A DNA stretch of 64,000 nucleotides. Source: an uncultured Clostridium sp. (GTDB taxonomy: Bacteria > Bacillota > Clostridia > Lachnospirales > Lachnospiraceae). Position numbers and translations under genes: made by a program. Shown one piece after another: positions 49,439 through 58,059 of the stretch (position 1 is the first letter of the stretch; every line of letters starts with the position of its first letter). The stretch lies in contig URNT01000009.1 in NCBI GenBank assembly GCA_900549235.1, positions 1 to 64,000 on the forward strand, given 5' to 3'. The notes beneath the pieces are model-generated. The model worked only from the letters and a program-made list of their open reading frames with translations, had not been told where the DNA came from and did no database searches.

Positions 49439-49622
49439 TCTCCGCACGCGGGGTCTGGAGGCGGGATTGTCTAAGGCGGCCGGAATGGGCTAAAAGCAAG
49501 AAAAGCGGGCTGCAAACTCGCTGCGCTCAGACAGTGCAGCCCACTTTTCTTAACGCCCATTCCGGCCGCCTAAGTCAATCTCCTTCTCCAGCCCATGCGG
49601 GTGGAGATTACCTTGCGGTTCC
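49424..49622. repeat. 199-bp nested inverted repeat overlapping the DJ-1/PfpI stop, holding family B copy 2
   Basis: GGAACCGCAAGGTAATCTCC (49424-49443) is perfectly inverted at 49603-49622. Inside, AGGCGGCCGGAATGGGC (49474-49490) is perfectly inverted at 49555-49571. The core hairpin AAAAGCGGGCTGCA...TGCAGCCCACTTTT (49501-49548) has the family B loop and flanks. The whole can form one long hairpin. It occupies most of the 353-base gap before tig. Confidence 0.85.
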
Positions 49623-49714
49623 CTGCGAACATGGTAGTGGGAGGAAGGAAAAGAAAGACTCCCATGAATCCCCCAAAACAACGCAAAAAAATACTGGCAT
49701 TTTCTATAAGCCCA

Positions 49715-49723
49715 TGCTATAAT
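49715..49723 (+). promoter_or_regulatory. Extended -10 promoter of tig
   Basis: TGCTATAAT at 49715-49723, 69 bases before the start. The -35 is weak. Confidence 0.55.
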
Positions 49724-49791
49724 GCTATATTGAAGTGTAGCGCCCTCATGGATATGGGCGAATCACATATATTTTAAGGAGGAACCCATTA

Positions 49792-51078
49792 ATGAGTGTA
49801 CAAGTGGAAAATTTAGAGAAAAACATGGCCAAGCTGACCATTGAGCTTAGTGCAGAGCAGTTTGAGGATGCAGTAAAGAAGGCATTTGCGAAGAATAAGA
49901 ACCGTTTCAGCATCCCTGGCTTCCGTAAGGGCAAGGCTCCGAGAGCCATGATCGAGAAGATGTACGGCGAAGGCGTATTCTATGAGGATGCGGCTGATGA
50001 GGCGATCAACGCTTCCTGCATGGACGCGATGAATGAGAGCGGTCTTGAGATCGTATCCAGACCAGAGATCACCATCGAGCAGATCGGCAAGGGCAAGTCC
50101 TTTATCTATACCGCGACTGTAGCTGTAAAGCCTGAGGTTACATTAGGACAGTACAAGGGCGTAGAGGTAGAGAAGGCTGATACGGCTGTAACAGCAGAGG
50201 ATGTAGAGGCAGAGCTTAAGAGAGTACAGGAGCAGAACTCCAGACTTCTGGCTGTAGAGGACAGACCGGTTGCTGACGGAGATCAGACTGTGATCGACTT
50301 TGAGGGCTTTGTAGACGGCAAGGGCTTTGAGGGCGGCAAGGCAGAGGATTATCCTCTGACCATCGGTTCCCATTCCTTCATCGATACTTTTGAGGAGCAG
50401 CTCATCGGCAAGAACATCGGCGAGGAGTGCGAGGTAAATGTAACCTTCCCAACAGAGTACCACGCTGCAGAGCTAGCTGGAAAACCTGCCATGTTCAAGG
50501 TAACTGTAAAAGAGATTAAGGTAAAGGAGCTTCCTGCTCTGGATGATGAGTTCGCAGCAGAGGTTTCCGAGTTTGAGACTCTGGAGGAGTACAAGAAGGA
50601 CATCGAGAAGAAGCTGGCTGAGAGAAAAGAGAAGGCAGCAGCATCTGAGAATGAGAACAAGGTAATCGAGAAGGTTGTTGAGGGAGCTTCCATGGAGATC
50701 CCTGACAGAATGGTAGACGGCCAGATCGACAATATGGTACAGGATACAGCCCGCCGTATGCAGAGCCAGGGCCTGTCTATGGATCTGTACTTAAAGTACA
50801 CAGGCATGACTATGGAGCAGATGCGTGAGCAGATGCGTCCTCAGGCTCTTAAGAGAATCCAGACCAGACTGGTGCTGGAGGCGGTTGTTAAAGCTGAGAA
50901 CCTTCAGGTTTCCGACGAGAGAATGGACGAGGAGATCACCAAGATGGCAGCATCCTACCAGATGGAGGCTGACAAGTTAAAGGAGTATATGACAGACCGT
51001 GATAAGAGCCAGATCAAGGAGGACATCGCTGTTCAGGAAGCAGTAGACCTTCTGGTTGCTGAGGCAAAGCTGGTATAA
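49792..51078 (+). CDS. tig: Trigger factor
   Basis: A ribosome-bound chaperone and peptidyl-prolyl isomerase that meets nascent chains at the exit tunnel. The 428 residues contain the N-terminal ribosome-binding domain with signature GFRKGKAPRAMIEKMYG (about 43-59), an FKBP-type isomerase domain (about 160-245, with VIDFEGFVDGKGFEGG) and a long helical C-terminal chaperone region. AAGGAGG precedes ATG 49792. It heads the conserved tig-clpP-clpX-lon-engB gene order. Codon use is strongly biased (for example GAG, AAG and GTA) compared with neighbours, consistent with high expression. Confidence 0.96.
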   Translation: MSVQVENLEKNMAKLTIELSAEQFEDAVKKAFAKNKNRFSIPGFRKGKAPRAMIEKMYGEGVFYEDAADEAINASCMDAMNESGLEIVSRPEITIEQIGKGKSFIYTATVAVKPEVTLGQYKGVEVEKADTAVTAEDVEAELKRVQEQNSRLLAVEDRPVADGDQTVIDFEGFVDGKGFEGGKAEDYPLTIGSHSFIDTFEEQLIGKNIGEECEVNVTFPTEYHAAELAGKPAMFKVTVKEIKVKELPALDDEFAAEVSEFETLEEYKKDIEKKLAERKEKAAASENENKVIEKVVEGASMEIPDRMVDGQIDNMVQDTARRMQSQGLSMDLYLKYTGMTMEQMREQMRPQALKRIQTRLVLEAVVKAENLQVSDERMDEEITKMAASYQMEADKLKEYMTDRDKSQIKEDIAVQEAVDLLVAEAKLV

Positions 51079-51107
51079 TCCACATAGGATACAGGGGATT
51101 TTCAGAG

Positions 51108-51133
51108 GCCGGAGCCGTGTAAACGGAGCCGGC
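51108..51133 (+). other. Hairpin downstream of tig
   Basis: GCCGG-ag-CCGT-gtaa-ACGG-ag-CCGGC forms a nearly perfect hairpin with tandem A/G mismatches. There is no T-tract, so it may protect or attenuate rather than terminate the transcript. Confidence 0.5.
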
Positions 51134-51166
51134 TTCGGGGAATCTCCTTGGTTTGTATATGAGAAT

Positions 51167-51234
51167 GTGTACGCTCGGAATCTCCCTTGTACTCATCTCA
51201 CAAATCTGAGCACAAAGAGATTTTGAGAGTACAC
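51167..51234 (+). repeat. MITE-like element, family A, copy 3 (68 bp, internally shortened)
   Basis: Begins GTGTACGCTCGGAATCTC and ends GAGTACAC, like copy 2, but lacks about 26 internal bases. Two changes in the right repeat weaken it. It lies between tig and clpP. Confidence 0.82.
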
Positions 51235-51261
51235 TGAGAATATAGACAGGAGGATAGCTGT

Positions 51262-51843
51262 ATGAGTTTAGTACCTTACGTCATTGAACAGACCAGCCGG
51301 GGAGAGCGTTCCTACGATATTTATTCCAGGCTGTTAAAAGAGAGGATCATATTTCTGGGCGAGGAGGTAAGCGATGTCTCCGCAAGCATTATCGTGGCCC
51401 AGCTGCTGTTTCTGGAGGCAGAGGATCCGGGCAAGGATATTCATCTGTATATCAACAGTCCGGGCGGCTCTGTAACTGCAGGCTTCGCTATTTACGATAC
51501 AATGAAATACATCAAGTGCGATGTATCCACCATCTGTATCGGCATGGCTGCCAGCATGGGGGCGTTCCTCCTGGCAGGAGGCACAAAGGGCAAGCGCTTC
51601 GCCCTTCCAAACTCCGAGATCATGATCCACCAGCCCTCCGGCGGCGCCAGAGGCCAGGCTACGGAGATCAAGATCGTTGCCGAGAACATTTTAAAGACCA
51701 AGAAGAAGTTAAACGAGATCCTTGCCGCTAATACAGGAAGGTCCATGGAGGAGATCGAGCGGGATACTGAGCGCGATAACTACATGTCCGCCCCTGAGGC
51801 AAAGGAGTACGGCCTGATCGACGAGATATTAGTCCGTCATTAG
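51262..51843 (+). CDS. clpP: ATP-dependent Clp protease proteolytic subunit
   Basis: The serine peptidase of the Clp complex. The 193 residues include the catalytic triad Ser98 (GMAASMGAFLL), His123 (IMIHQPSGG) and Asp172 (ERDNYMS), and the oligomer-forming INSPGGSVTAGFAIYDTM segment. Fourteen subunits form a barrel capped by ClpX, encoded directly downstream. AGGAGG at 51250-51255 precedes ATG 51262. No CtsR or CIRCE operator was recognised upstream; instead a MITE-like repeat ends 27 bases before the start. Confidence 0.96.
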   Translation: MSLVPYVIEQTSRGERSYDIYSRLLKERIIFLGEEVSDVSASIIVAQLLFLEAEDPGKDIHLYINSPGGSVTAGFAIYDTMKYIKCDVSTICIGMAASMGAFLLAGGTKGKRFALPNSEIMIHQPSGGARGQATEIKIVAENILKTKKKLNEILAANTGRSMEEIERDTERDNYMSAPEAKEYGLIDEILVRH

Positions 51844-51868
51844 GCTGCATAGAAAGGTTGGATATTAT

Positions 51869-53176
51869 ATGCCGATAAGACCAGATGACACGGTACGCTG
51901 TTCCTTCTGCGGAAGGACACAGGACCAGGTACGGAAGATGATTGCCGGAGCAGGAAACAGCGATGCGTATATCTGTGACGAGTGCATCGAGCTGTGCTCA
52001 GAGATACTGGAGGAGGAGTTAGAGGGCGAGGAGGATCTTGCTCTCAGCGATATTCATCTGCTGAAGCCAAAGGAGATCAAGGCATTTCTGGATGAATATG
52101 TGATCGGACAGGATGAGGCAAAAAAGGTGCTGTCTGTAGCGGTGTACAATCACTACAAGAGAGTTACCTCCTGCCGGCAGATGGACGTGGATGTGCAGAA
52201 GAGCAACATCCTTATGATAGGCCCTACGGGTTCCGGAAAGACCTATCTGGCCCAGACCCTGGCAAAGATCCTCAATGTCCCCTTCGCCATCGCGGATGCC
52301 ACAGCTCTTACAGAGGCCGGCTATGTAGGCGAGGACGTAGAGAATATCCTGCTGAAGCTGATCCAGGCGGCCGATTACGATATTTCACGTGCCGAGTACG
52401 GTATTATTTACATTGACGAGATTGATAAGATTACAAAAAAATCTGAAAATGTATCCATCACACGCGACGTATCCGGTGAAGGGGTACAGCAGGCGCTGCT
52501 TAAGATATTGGAGGGAACGGTAGCCAGCGTTCCGCCTCAGGGTGGAAGGAAGCATCCTCATCAGGAATTGCTGCAGATCGACACCACCAATATCCTGTTT
52601 ATATGCGGAGGCGCCTTTGACGGTCTGGAAAAGATCGTAGAGCAGCGTATGAGCGCTGGTTCCATCGGATTCAATGCGGAGGTATTCAGCAAGAACGAGA
52701 TGGATATTGACGAGCTGTTAAGAAAGGCAGAGCCCAGAGATCTGACCCGTTTCGGCCTGATCCCTGAGTTTATTGGCCGCGTACCAGTGGTCGTATCCCT
52801 TCAGCAGCTCACAAAGGATGCTATGATCCGTATTCTGTCCGAGCCTAAAAATGCTCTGACCAAGCAGTATAAGAAGCTGTTTGAGCTGGATGACGTGAAG
52901 TTGGAATTTACCCATGAGGCGCTTGAAGAGGTGGCCAGGATGGCGGTAGAGCGTAAGATCGGAGCCAGAGGCCTTCGTTCCATCCTGGAATCGGCCATTA
53001 TGGATCTGATGTATGAGATCCCCTCAGACGATTCCATCGGCATCTGTACGATTACAAAAGAGGTGATCAATAAAACAGGACAGCCGGAGCTGGTTTACCG
53101 TGACGCAGTGCCGGCTGCCGCCCGCAAGCCTCTTACTGAACGGCTCCGGGGAGGCAAGGCGGGAGAGATCGCCTGA
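51869..53176 (+). CDS. clpX: ATP-dependent Clp protease ATP-binding subunit
   Basis: An AAA+ unfoldase that feeds ClpP. The 435-residue protein starts with a Cys4 zinc-binding domain (CSFCGRTQDQ at 11-20 and YICDECIELC). It has Walker A in GPTGSGKTYLAQ (about 114-125), the pore loop region GYVGEDVENIL, and Walker B IIYIDEIDKI (about 180). The C-terminal part contains the sensor-2 motif with GARGLRSI. GAAAGG precedes ATG 51869, 25 bases after clpP, so both are probably one transcript. A terminator follows at 53214-53281. Confidence 0.96.
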   Translation: MPIRPDDTVRCSFCGRTQDQVRKMIAGAGNSDAYICDECIELCSEILEEELEGEEDLALSDIHLLKPKEIKAFLDEYVIGQDEAKKVLSVAVYNHYKRVTSCRQMDVDVQKSNILMIGPTGSGKTYLAQTLAKILNVPFAIADATALTEAGYVGEDVENILLKLIQAADYDISRAEYGIIYIDEIDKITKKSENVSITRDVSGEGVQQALLKILEGTVASVPPQGGRKHPHQELLQIDTTNILFICGGAFDGLEKIVEQRMSAGSIGFNAEVFSKNEMDIDELLRKAEPRDLTRFGLIPEFIGRVPVVVSLQQLTKDAMIRILSEPKNALTKQYKKLFELDDVKLEFTHEALEEVARMAVERKIGARGLRSILESAIMDLMYEIPSDDSIGICTITKEVINKTGQPELVYRDAVPAAARKPLTERLRGGKAGEIA

Positions 53177-53213
53177 CCATCCTGTTGATTGACAATATAG
53201 AAAAATGTGAAAG

Positions 53214-53281
53214 GCCGCTGCAAACCAGATATAGCCGGTACCTCGTTAGAGGACTGACCCTGTTTTTGCGGCGGCTTTTTT
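53214..53281 (+). terminator. Terminator after clpX
   Basis: GCCGCTGCAAA (53214-53224) pairs with TTTGCGGCGGC (53265-53275) with one wobble, followed by TTTTTT. The long loop holds 40 bases. Confidence 0.7.
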
Positions 53282-53362
53282 CCTGCGTTGTGTGCGCTAT
53301 ATGCGTATACCCAGGTTTTACAAGATAATTCGGCGTGAGATACAAGAGGTGAATGTACAAGA

Positions 53363-55675
53363 ATGGGAGAAAACGTAATGACAATGCCGGTGGTGGCCTT
53401 AAGAGGACTTACTATACTTCCTGGCATGGTGCTGCATTTTGATGTAAACCGTCCCAGGTCGGTGGCTTCGGTAGAAAAAGCTATGGCAGGGGATCAAAAG
53501 CTGTTTTTGGTATCTCAAAGACACCCTGAGATTATAGAGCCTGAGTTTGAGGATCTGTACCAGATCGGTACCGTTGCTGTAGTAAAGCAGCTGGTGAGGC
53601 TTCCGGGGAAAGTAGTGCGTGTACTGGTAGAGGGGTTGGAACGGGGGGAACTGGTATGCCTGGACGAAAAGGAACCAGCTCTGATCGGCCAGATCGAATG
53701 TATGGAGGCAGAGGGCGGGGAGCCGGATGCCATGACAAAAGAGGCCATGCTTCGTATTTTAAAAGAGAAGCTGGAGGAGTACGGAAGGGTAAATCCCAAG
53801 ATTACCAAGGAGATCCTTCCAAACCTTCTCTTAATTACAGATTTGAATGAAATGCTGGATCAGATCGCCATCCAGCTTCCGTGGGACTATACAGTGCGCC
53901 AGACGGTGCTGGAGCACCCTGCGGTTACAGAGCGGTATGAGATCGTCCTTCAGACCCTGCTGGCTGAGATGGAGATTTACCGTATAAAGAAAGAATTCCA
54001 GGATAAGGTAAAGGCAGATATTGACCAGAACCAGAAGGAATACATCCTCAGGGAGCAGATGAAGGTGATCCGCCAGGAACTGGGGGAGGATAATCCTCTG
54101 TCAGAGGCGGATGAATACGAAAAGAAGCTTGGTGCCCTGAAGGCAGAAAAGGAAGTAAAGGAAAAGCTTCAGAAGGAGATTGGGCGCTTCCGCACTATGC
54201 CTGGCGGCAGCCAGGAGGGCAATGTGCTCCGTACCTATATCGAGACCCTTCTTGAGCTTCCCTGGAAAAAGGTGTCAAAAGACAATAATGACATCCACCA
54301 TGCCGAGGAGGTCCTAAACAGCGACCACTACGGCCTGGAAAAGGTAAAGGAGAGGATCCTGGAATATCTGGCGGTCCGCACTCTGACTAAGCAGGGCAAC
54401 AGCCCCATCATTTGTCTGGTAGGTCCTCCGGGAACCGGAAAGACCTCCATCGCCCGCTCAGTGGCAAGAGCCCTGGACAAGAAATATGTCCGTATCAGCC
54501 TGGGAGGCGTCCGGGATGAGGCAGAGATCCGTGGCCACAGAAAGACATATGTGGGAGCCATGCCGGGCCGTCTGGCAGAAGGACTGCGGCAGGCTGGTGT
54601 AGCCAATCCTCTGATGCTTCTTGACGAGATCGACAAGGTAAGCAGCGACTACAAGGGAGATACCTCCTCCGCCCTTTTAGAGGTGCTGGACGGGGAGCAG
54701 AATGTAAAATTCAGGGATCATTATATTGAGGTTCCGGTGGATCTGTCCCAGGTGCTCTTTATTGCCACTGCCAATACCACCCAGACCATACCAGGCCCCC
54801 TTCTGGACCGTATGGAGGTCATTGAGGTAAACAGCTATACGGAAAATGAAAAGTTCCATATAGCAAGGAATTATCTGGTAGGAAAGCAGATGGAGAGCAA
54901 CGGCCTGAAAGAGGGGGAGATCATTTTCTCTGATAAGAGCTTGGAAAAGATCATCCATAACTATACAAGGGAAGCCGGAGTCAGAAATCTGGAGCGTAAG
55001 ATCGGCGAGGTGTGCCGCAAGGCAGCGAGACAGCTTTTAGAAAAGAAAAAGGGCCAGATCCGTATCAGTGAGACCAACCTGGAAAAGTATCTGGGAAAGG
55101 AAAAGGTTACCTTTGATGAGGCCAGCGAGGAAGATGAGATCGGAATCGTCAGAGGTCTTGCCTGGACCAGCGTAGGAGGGGATACTCTTCAGATCGAGGT
55201 CAATGTCATGCCTGGAAAGGGAAGCCTTCTGATGACCGGACAGCTGGGGGATGTGATGAAGGAGTCCGCTCAGACCGCCCTTACCTATGTCCGTTCCGTA
55301 TGCCCGGATTATGGGATTCCAGACGATTACTTTGAAAAGCATGACCTTCATATCCATATTCCGGAGGGGGCAGTGCCCAAGGACGGCCCATCGGCAGGTA
55401 TTACCATGGCCACCGCCATGCTGTCCGCTGTTACCGGACAAAAGGTGCGGGCCAAGGTGGCTATGACCGGAGAGATCACCCTGAGAGGACGGGTGCTTCC
55501 CATCGGCGGTTTAAAGGAGAAGATCCTGGCGGCCAAAATGGCTCATATGGAGACGGTACTGGTGCCCTTTAAGAATCAGCCGGACATCAGTGAGCTTTCA
55601 AAGGAGATCACAAAGGGTCTGGAGATCCGTTACATGAAAACCATGGAAGAAGTGATAAAGGAGGCGTTTGTATGA
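53363..55675 (+). CDS. lon: ATP-dependent protease Lon
   Basis: Degrades misfolded and some regulatory proteins. The 770-residue chain has an N-terminal substrate-binding domain (about 1-200), an AAA+ module with Walker A GPPGTGKTSIARSV (about 352) and LLLDEIDKVSSDYKGD-like Walker B (LMLLDEIDKV), and a C-terminal protease with catalytic Ser in KDGPSAGITMATAM and Lys in LPIGGLKEKILAA. It is preceded by a 186-base gap with the clpX terminator and overlaps engB by four bases, as in other Clostridia. ATG 53363 begins MGENVMTMPV; ATG 53381 is an alternative. No heat-shock operator was recognised. Confidence 0.95.
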   Translation: MGENVMTMPVVALRGLTILPGMVLHFDVNRPRSVASVEKAMAGDQKLFLVSQRHPEIIEPEFEDLYQIGTVAVVKQLVRLPGKVVRVLVEGLERGELVCLDEKEPALIGQIECMEAEGGEPDAMTKEAMLRILKEKLEEYGRVNPKITKEILPNLLLITDLNEMLDQIAIQLPWDYTVRQTVLEHPAVTERYEIVLQTLLAEMEIYRIKKEFQDKVKADIDQNQKEYILREQMKVIRQELGEDNPLSEADEYEKKLGALKAEKEVKEKLQKEIGRFRTMPGGSQEGNVLRTYIETLLELPWKKVSKDNNDIHHAEEVLNSDHYGLEKVKERILEYLAVRTLTKQGNSPIICLVGPPGTGKTSIARSVARALDKKYVRISLGGVRDEAEIRGHRKTYVGAMPGRLAEGLRQAGVANPLMLLDEIDKVSSDYKGDTSSALLEVLDGEQNVKFRDHYIEVPVDLSQVLFIATANTTQTIPGPLLDRMEVIEVNSYTENEKFHIARNYLVGKQMESNGLKEGEIIFSDKSLEKIIHNYTREAGVRNLERKIGEVCRKAARQLLEKKKGQIRISETNLEKYLGKEKVTFDEASEEDEIGIVRGLAWTSVGGDTLQIEVNVMPGKGSLLMTGQLGDVMKESAQTALTYVRSVCPDYGIPDDYFEKHDLHIHIPEGAVPKDGPSAGITMATAMLSAVTGQKVRAKVAMTGEITLRGRVLPIGGLKEKILAAKMAHMETVLVPFKNQPDISELSKEITKGLEIRYMKTMEEVIKEAFV

Positions 55676-56268
55676 TCATAAAAGAGGTGAATCTGGAGAC
55701 TGTATGCGGTGTTACCAGCAGGCTGCCGGAAAACACTCTGCCGGAATTTGCCTTTGCGGGGAAGTCAAATGTGGGAAAGTCGTCTCTGATTAATGCCCTG
55801 ATGAACCGGAAGGCCTACGCAAGGACCTCCTCTCAGCCCGGCAAGACCCAGACTATCAACTTCTACAACATTAACCGGCAGCTTTATTATGTAGACCTTC
55901 CAGGCTACGGCTATGCTAAGGTATCCATAGAAGCCAAGGAAAAATGGGGAAAGATGATCGAGCGCTACCTTCAGCGGTCTCAGATGCTTAAAATGGTATT
56001 TCTTCTGATCGACATCCGCCATGAGCCCTCGGCCAATGATAAAATGATGTATGACTGGATCCTCTACAACGGCTACCATCCGGTGATCATTGCCACCAAG
56101 CTGGATAAGATCAACCGCAGCCAGGTGCAAAAGCATGTTAAAATGCTCCGCCAGGGTCTTGGCATGGAAAAGGACGGGATCCTCATTCCCTTCTCAGCAG
56201 AGACAAAGCAGGGGAGAGACGAGATCTGGCAGCTGATCGAAAGCCAGGCCGGCCTGGAAGCAGAATAA
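55672..56268 (+). CDS. engB: Ribosome-assembly GTPase EngB (YsxC/YihA)
   Basis: Needed for 50S ribosomal subunit assembly. The 198-residue GTPase shows G1 GKSNVGKSSLINAL (about 32-45), G2 with TSSQPGKTQTINFYN, G3 DLPGYGYAKVS (about 77-87) and G4 TKLDK (about 143-147). AAGGAGG lies within the end of lon, and the start overlaps the lon stop (ATGA). Only six bases separate it from the histidine kinase gene, so the kinase may be read through from the lon-engB transcript; no promoter was seen between them. Confidence 0.95.
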   Translation: MIIKEVNLETVCGVTSRLPENTLPEFAFAGKSNVGKSSLINALMNRKAYARTSSQPGKTQTINFYNINRQLYYVDLPGYGYAKVSIEAKEKWGKMIERYLQRSQMLKMVFLLIDIRHEPSANDKMMYDWILYNGYHPVIIATKLDKINRSQVQKHVKMLRQGLGMEKDGILIPFSAETKQGRDEIWQLIESQAGLEAE

Positions 56269-56274
56269 AGACAG

Positions 56275-58059
56275 ATGAAAACAAAGCTATTTCAAAAAGC
56301 AGGGATACGTTCCATTATATTTATTTATTTTACGGTTATGGCTCTGGCTGCCAGCATCTGTATGGGCCTTTCCTTCTATGCCAGAATGTCCAGCCAGCTG
56401 GAAGCCTCCAGGCAGGAGGAAAGCCAGATACTGATCAGCCAGCTGAACCGTTCCGTTGATTCCTATCTGCGTACTATTATGAAGCTGTCTGACACTCTTT
56501 ACTACAGCGTGATCAAAAACGTAGATCTGTCAACGGATTCGGTAAACCGGGAGCTGATGCTTCTGTACGATAACAACAAGGACAGCGTAGAGAGCATCGC
56601 TCTTTTATCCGGGGAGGGAGAGCTTTTGGAGGCGGTGCCTGCAGCCCGCTTAAATCCCCGGGCAGACGCGGCGAAGGAGAGCTGGTTTCAGGAATCCCTG
56701 GAGCAGACGGAAAATCTCCATTTTTCCCAGCCCCATGTCCAGCATATCTTTGATTCCGGGGACAGTCAGTACCGCTGGGTCATCACCGTATCCAGGGCGG
56801 TGGAGATCACCCAGGGGACCAGCACCTCCCAGGGGGTGCTTTTAGTGGACATCCGCTATGACAGTCTGAAGCAGATTTTTAACGGTGTAAGCCTTGGACA
56901 GGGGGGCTATGTGTACCTGACGGACCGGCAGGGGAATCTCATCTGCCATCCCGACGCCCAGCTCATCGATTCCGGCCTTAAGAAGGAAAACGGGGCCGGG
57001 GACGCAGCCCTTCGGGACGGCTCCCACGAGGAGGAGTTTGAGGGGCAGAAGCGGGTAGTTTCTGTAAAGACAGTGGGGTATACAGGCTGGAAGCTCATCG
57101 GGGTGATGCCTGAAGGGGGAACCTCCTTAAATTTCATTAAAACACAGATTCTCATGGTCTTTATCGCAGGACTGATCCTGTATATTCTTATGATCATCAA
57201 TTCCTACATTTCCAACCGAATCACAGGCCCTATCCGAAAGCTGGAAAAATCAGTGAATGAAATCGAAGAAGGGAACCTGGAGACCGTTGTATATACCGGG
57301 GGGTCTTATGAGGTATACCATCTGGGAACCTCTATCCAGAAGATGGCCAGGCAGATCCGGCAGCTGATGGACGATATTGTGGCGGAACACGAGTCCAAAC
57401 GGAAAAGTGAGTTTGACACCCTACAGTCCCAGATCAACCCTCATTTTCTTTATAATACACTGGATATTATTGTGTGGATGATTGAAAATGAAAAGCAGGA
57501 CGAGGCGGTTAAGGCGGTAACAGCCCTGGCTCGTTTCTTCCGCATCAGCCTAAGCAGGGGGAAAAGCATTATCCTTGCAAGAGATGAGTTAGAGCACGTC
57601 CGGAACTACCTGATGATACAGCATATGCGGTACAAGAACCGCTTTACCTACCGTATTGAGGCAGAGGAGGAGGTTCTGGGGCTTGCCAGCTTAAAGCTGA
57701 TCCTTCAGCCTATGGTGGAAAACGCCATTTATCATGGGATGGAATTTATGGACGGAGATGGAGAGATTCTGATCCGGGCATGGAAAGAGGAAGGCTGGCT
57801 TTTCTTTGAGGTCCGTGACAATGGCCTTGGCATGACGGAGGAGCAGGTGGAGAACCTGTTTTCCGATACAGGCCATGTATCTTCCAGGAGAGGCTCGGGA
57901 ATCGGAGTGAAAAATGTAAACCAGCGCATAAAGCTCTATTTTGGAAAGGAGTATGGCCTGACCATCCAGTCAGAGCCGGATGAGGGAACCGCTGTCAGGA
58001 TCTGCCTGCCGGCAGTGGATTACGAGGTCTTTATGAGAGAGGAGGCGGCCCATGAATAA
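56275..58059 (+). CDS. YesM-type sensor histidine kinase
   Basis: The 594-residue membrane kinase has transmembrane helix 1 at about 14-34, an extracytoplasmic Cache-like sensor at 35-290 (VVSVKTVGYTGWKLIGVMP near its end), helix 2 at 291-311, a HAMP linker, and the cytoplasmic kinase. The phosphorylated residue is His390 in QINPHFLYNTLDII, and the ATPase N-box and G-box read MVENAIYHGM and GSGIGVKNVNQRIKLYFG. Such kinases pair with YesN regulators. The only YesN in the window is 8 kb away at 46626. Here the kinase is followed, with an eight-base overlap, by two sugar-binding proteins and then an mgl transporter, so it likely senses a sugar. The ribosome site is weak. Confidence 0.9.
   Translation: MKTKLFQKAGIRSIIFIYFTVMALAASICMGLSFYARMSSQLEASRQEESQILISQLNRSVDSYLRTIMKLSDTLYYSVIKNVDLSTDSVNRELMLLYDNNKDSVESIALLSGEGELLEAVPAARLNPRADAAKESWFQESLEQTENLHFSQPHVQHIFDSGDSQYRWVITVSRAVEITQGTSTSQGVLLVDIRYDSLKQIFNGVSLGQGGYVYLTDRQGNLICHPDAQLIDSGLKKENGAGDAALRDGSHEEEFEGQKRVVSVKTVGYTGWKLIGVMPEGGTSLNFIKTQILMVFIAGLILYILMIINSYISNRITGPIRKLEKSVNEIEEGNLETVVYTGGSYEVYHLGTSIQKMARQIRQLMDDIVAEHESKRKSEFDTLQSQINPHFLYNTLDIIVWMIENEKQDEAVKAVTALARFFRISLSRGKSIILARDELEHVRNYLMIQHMRYKNRFTYRIEAEEEVLGLASLKLILQPMVENAIYHGMEFMDGDGEILIRAWKEEGWLFFEVRDNGLGMTEEQVENLFSDTGHVSSRRGSGIGVKNVNQRIKLYFGKEYGLTIQSEPDEGTAVRICLPAVDYEVFMREEAAHE

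Noticed and set aside
49534..49777. Short open frames between the DJ-1/PfpI gene and tig
   Set aside because: They lie in the right arm of the 199-bp inverted repeat and the tig leader, with no ribosome site.
51079..51261. CtsR or CIRCE operator before clpP
   Set aside because: Neither the tandem GGTCAAA heptamers nor the TTAGCACTC inverted repeat is present; the palindrome there is a MITE-like repeat.
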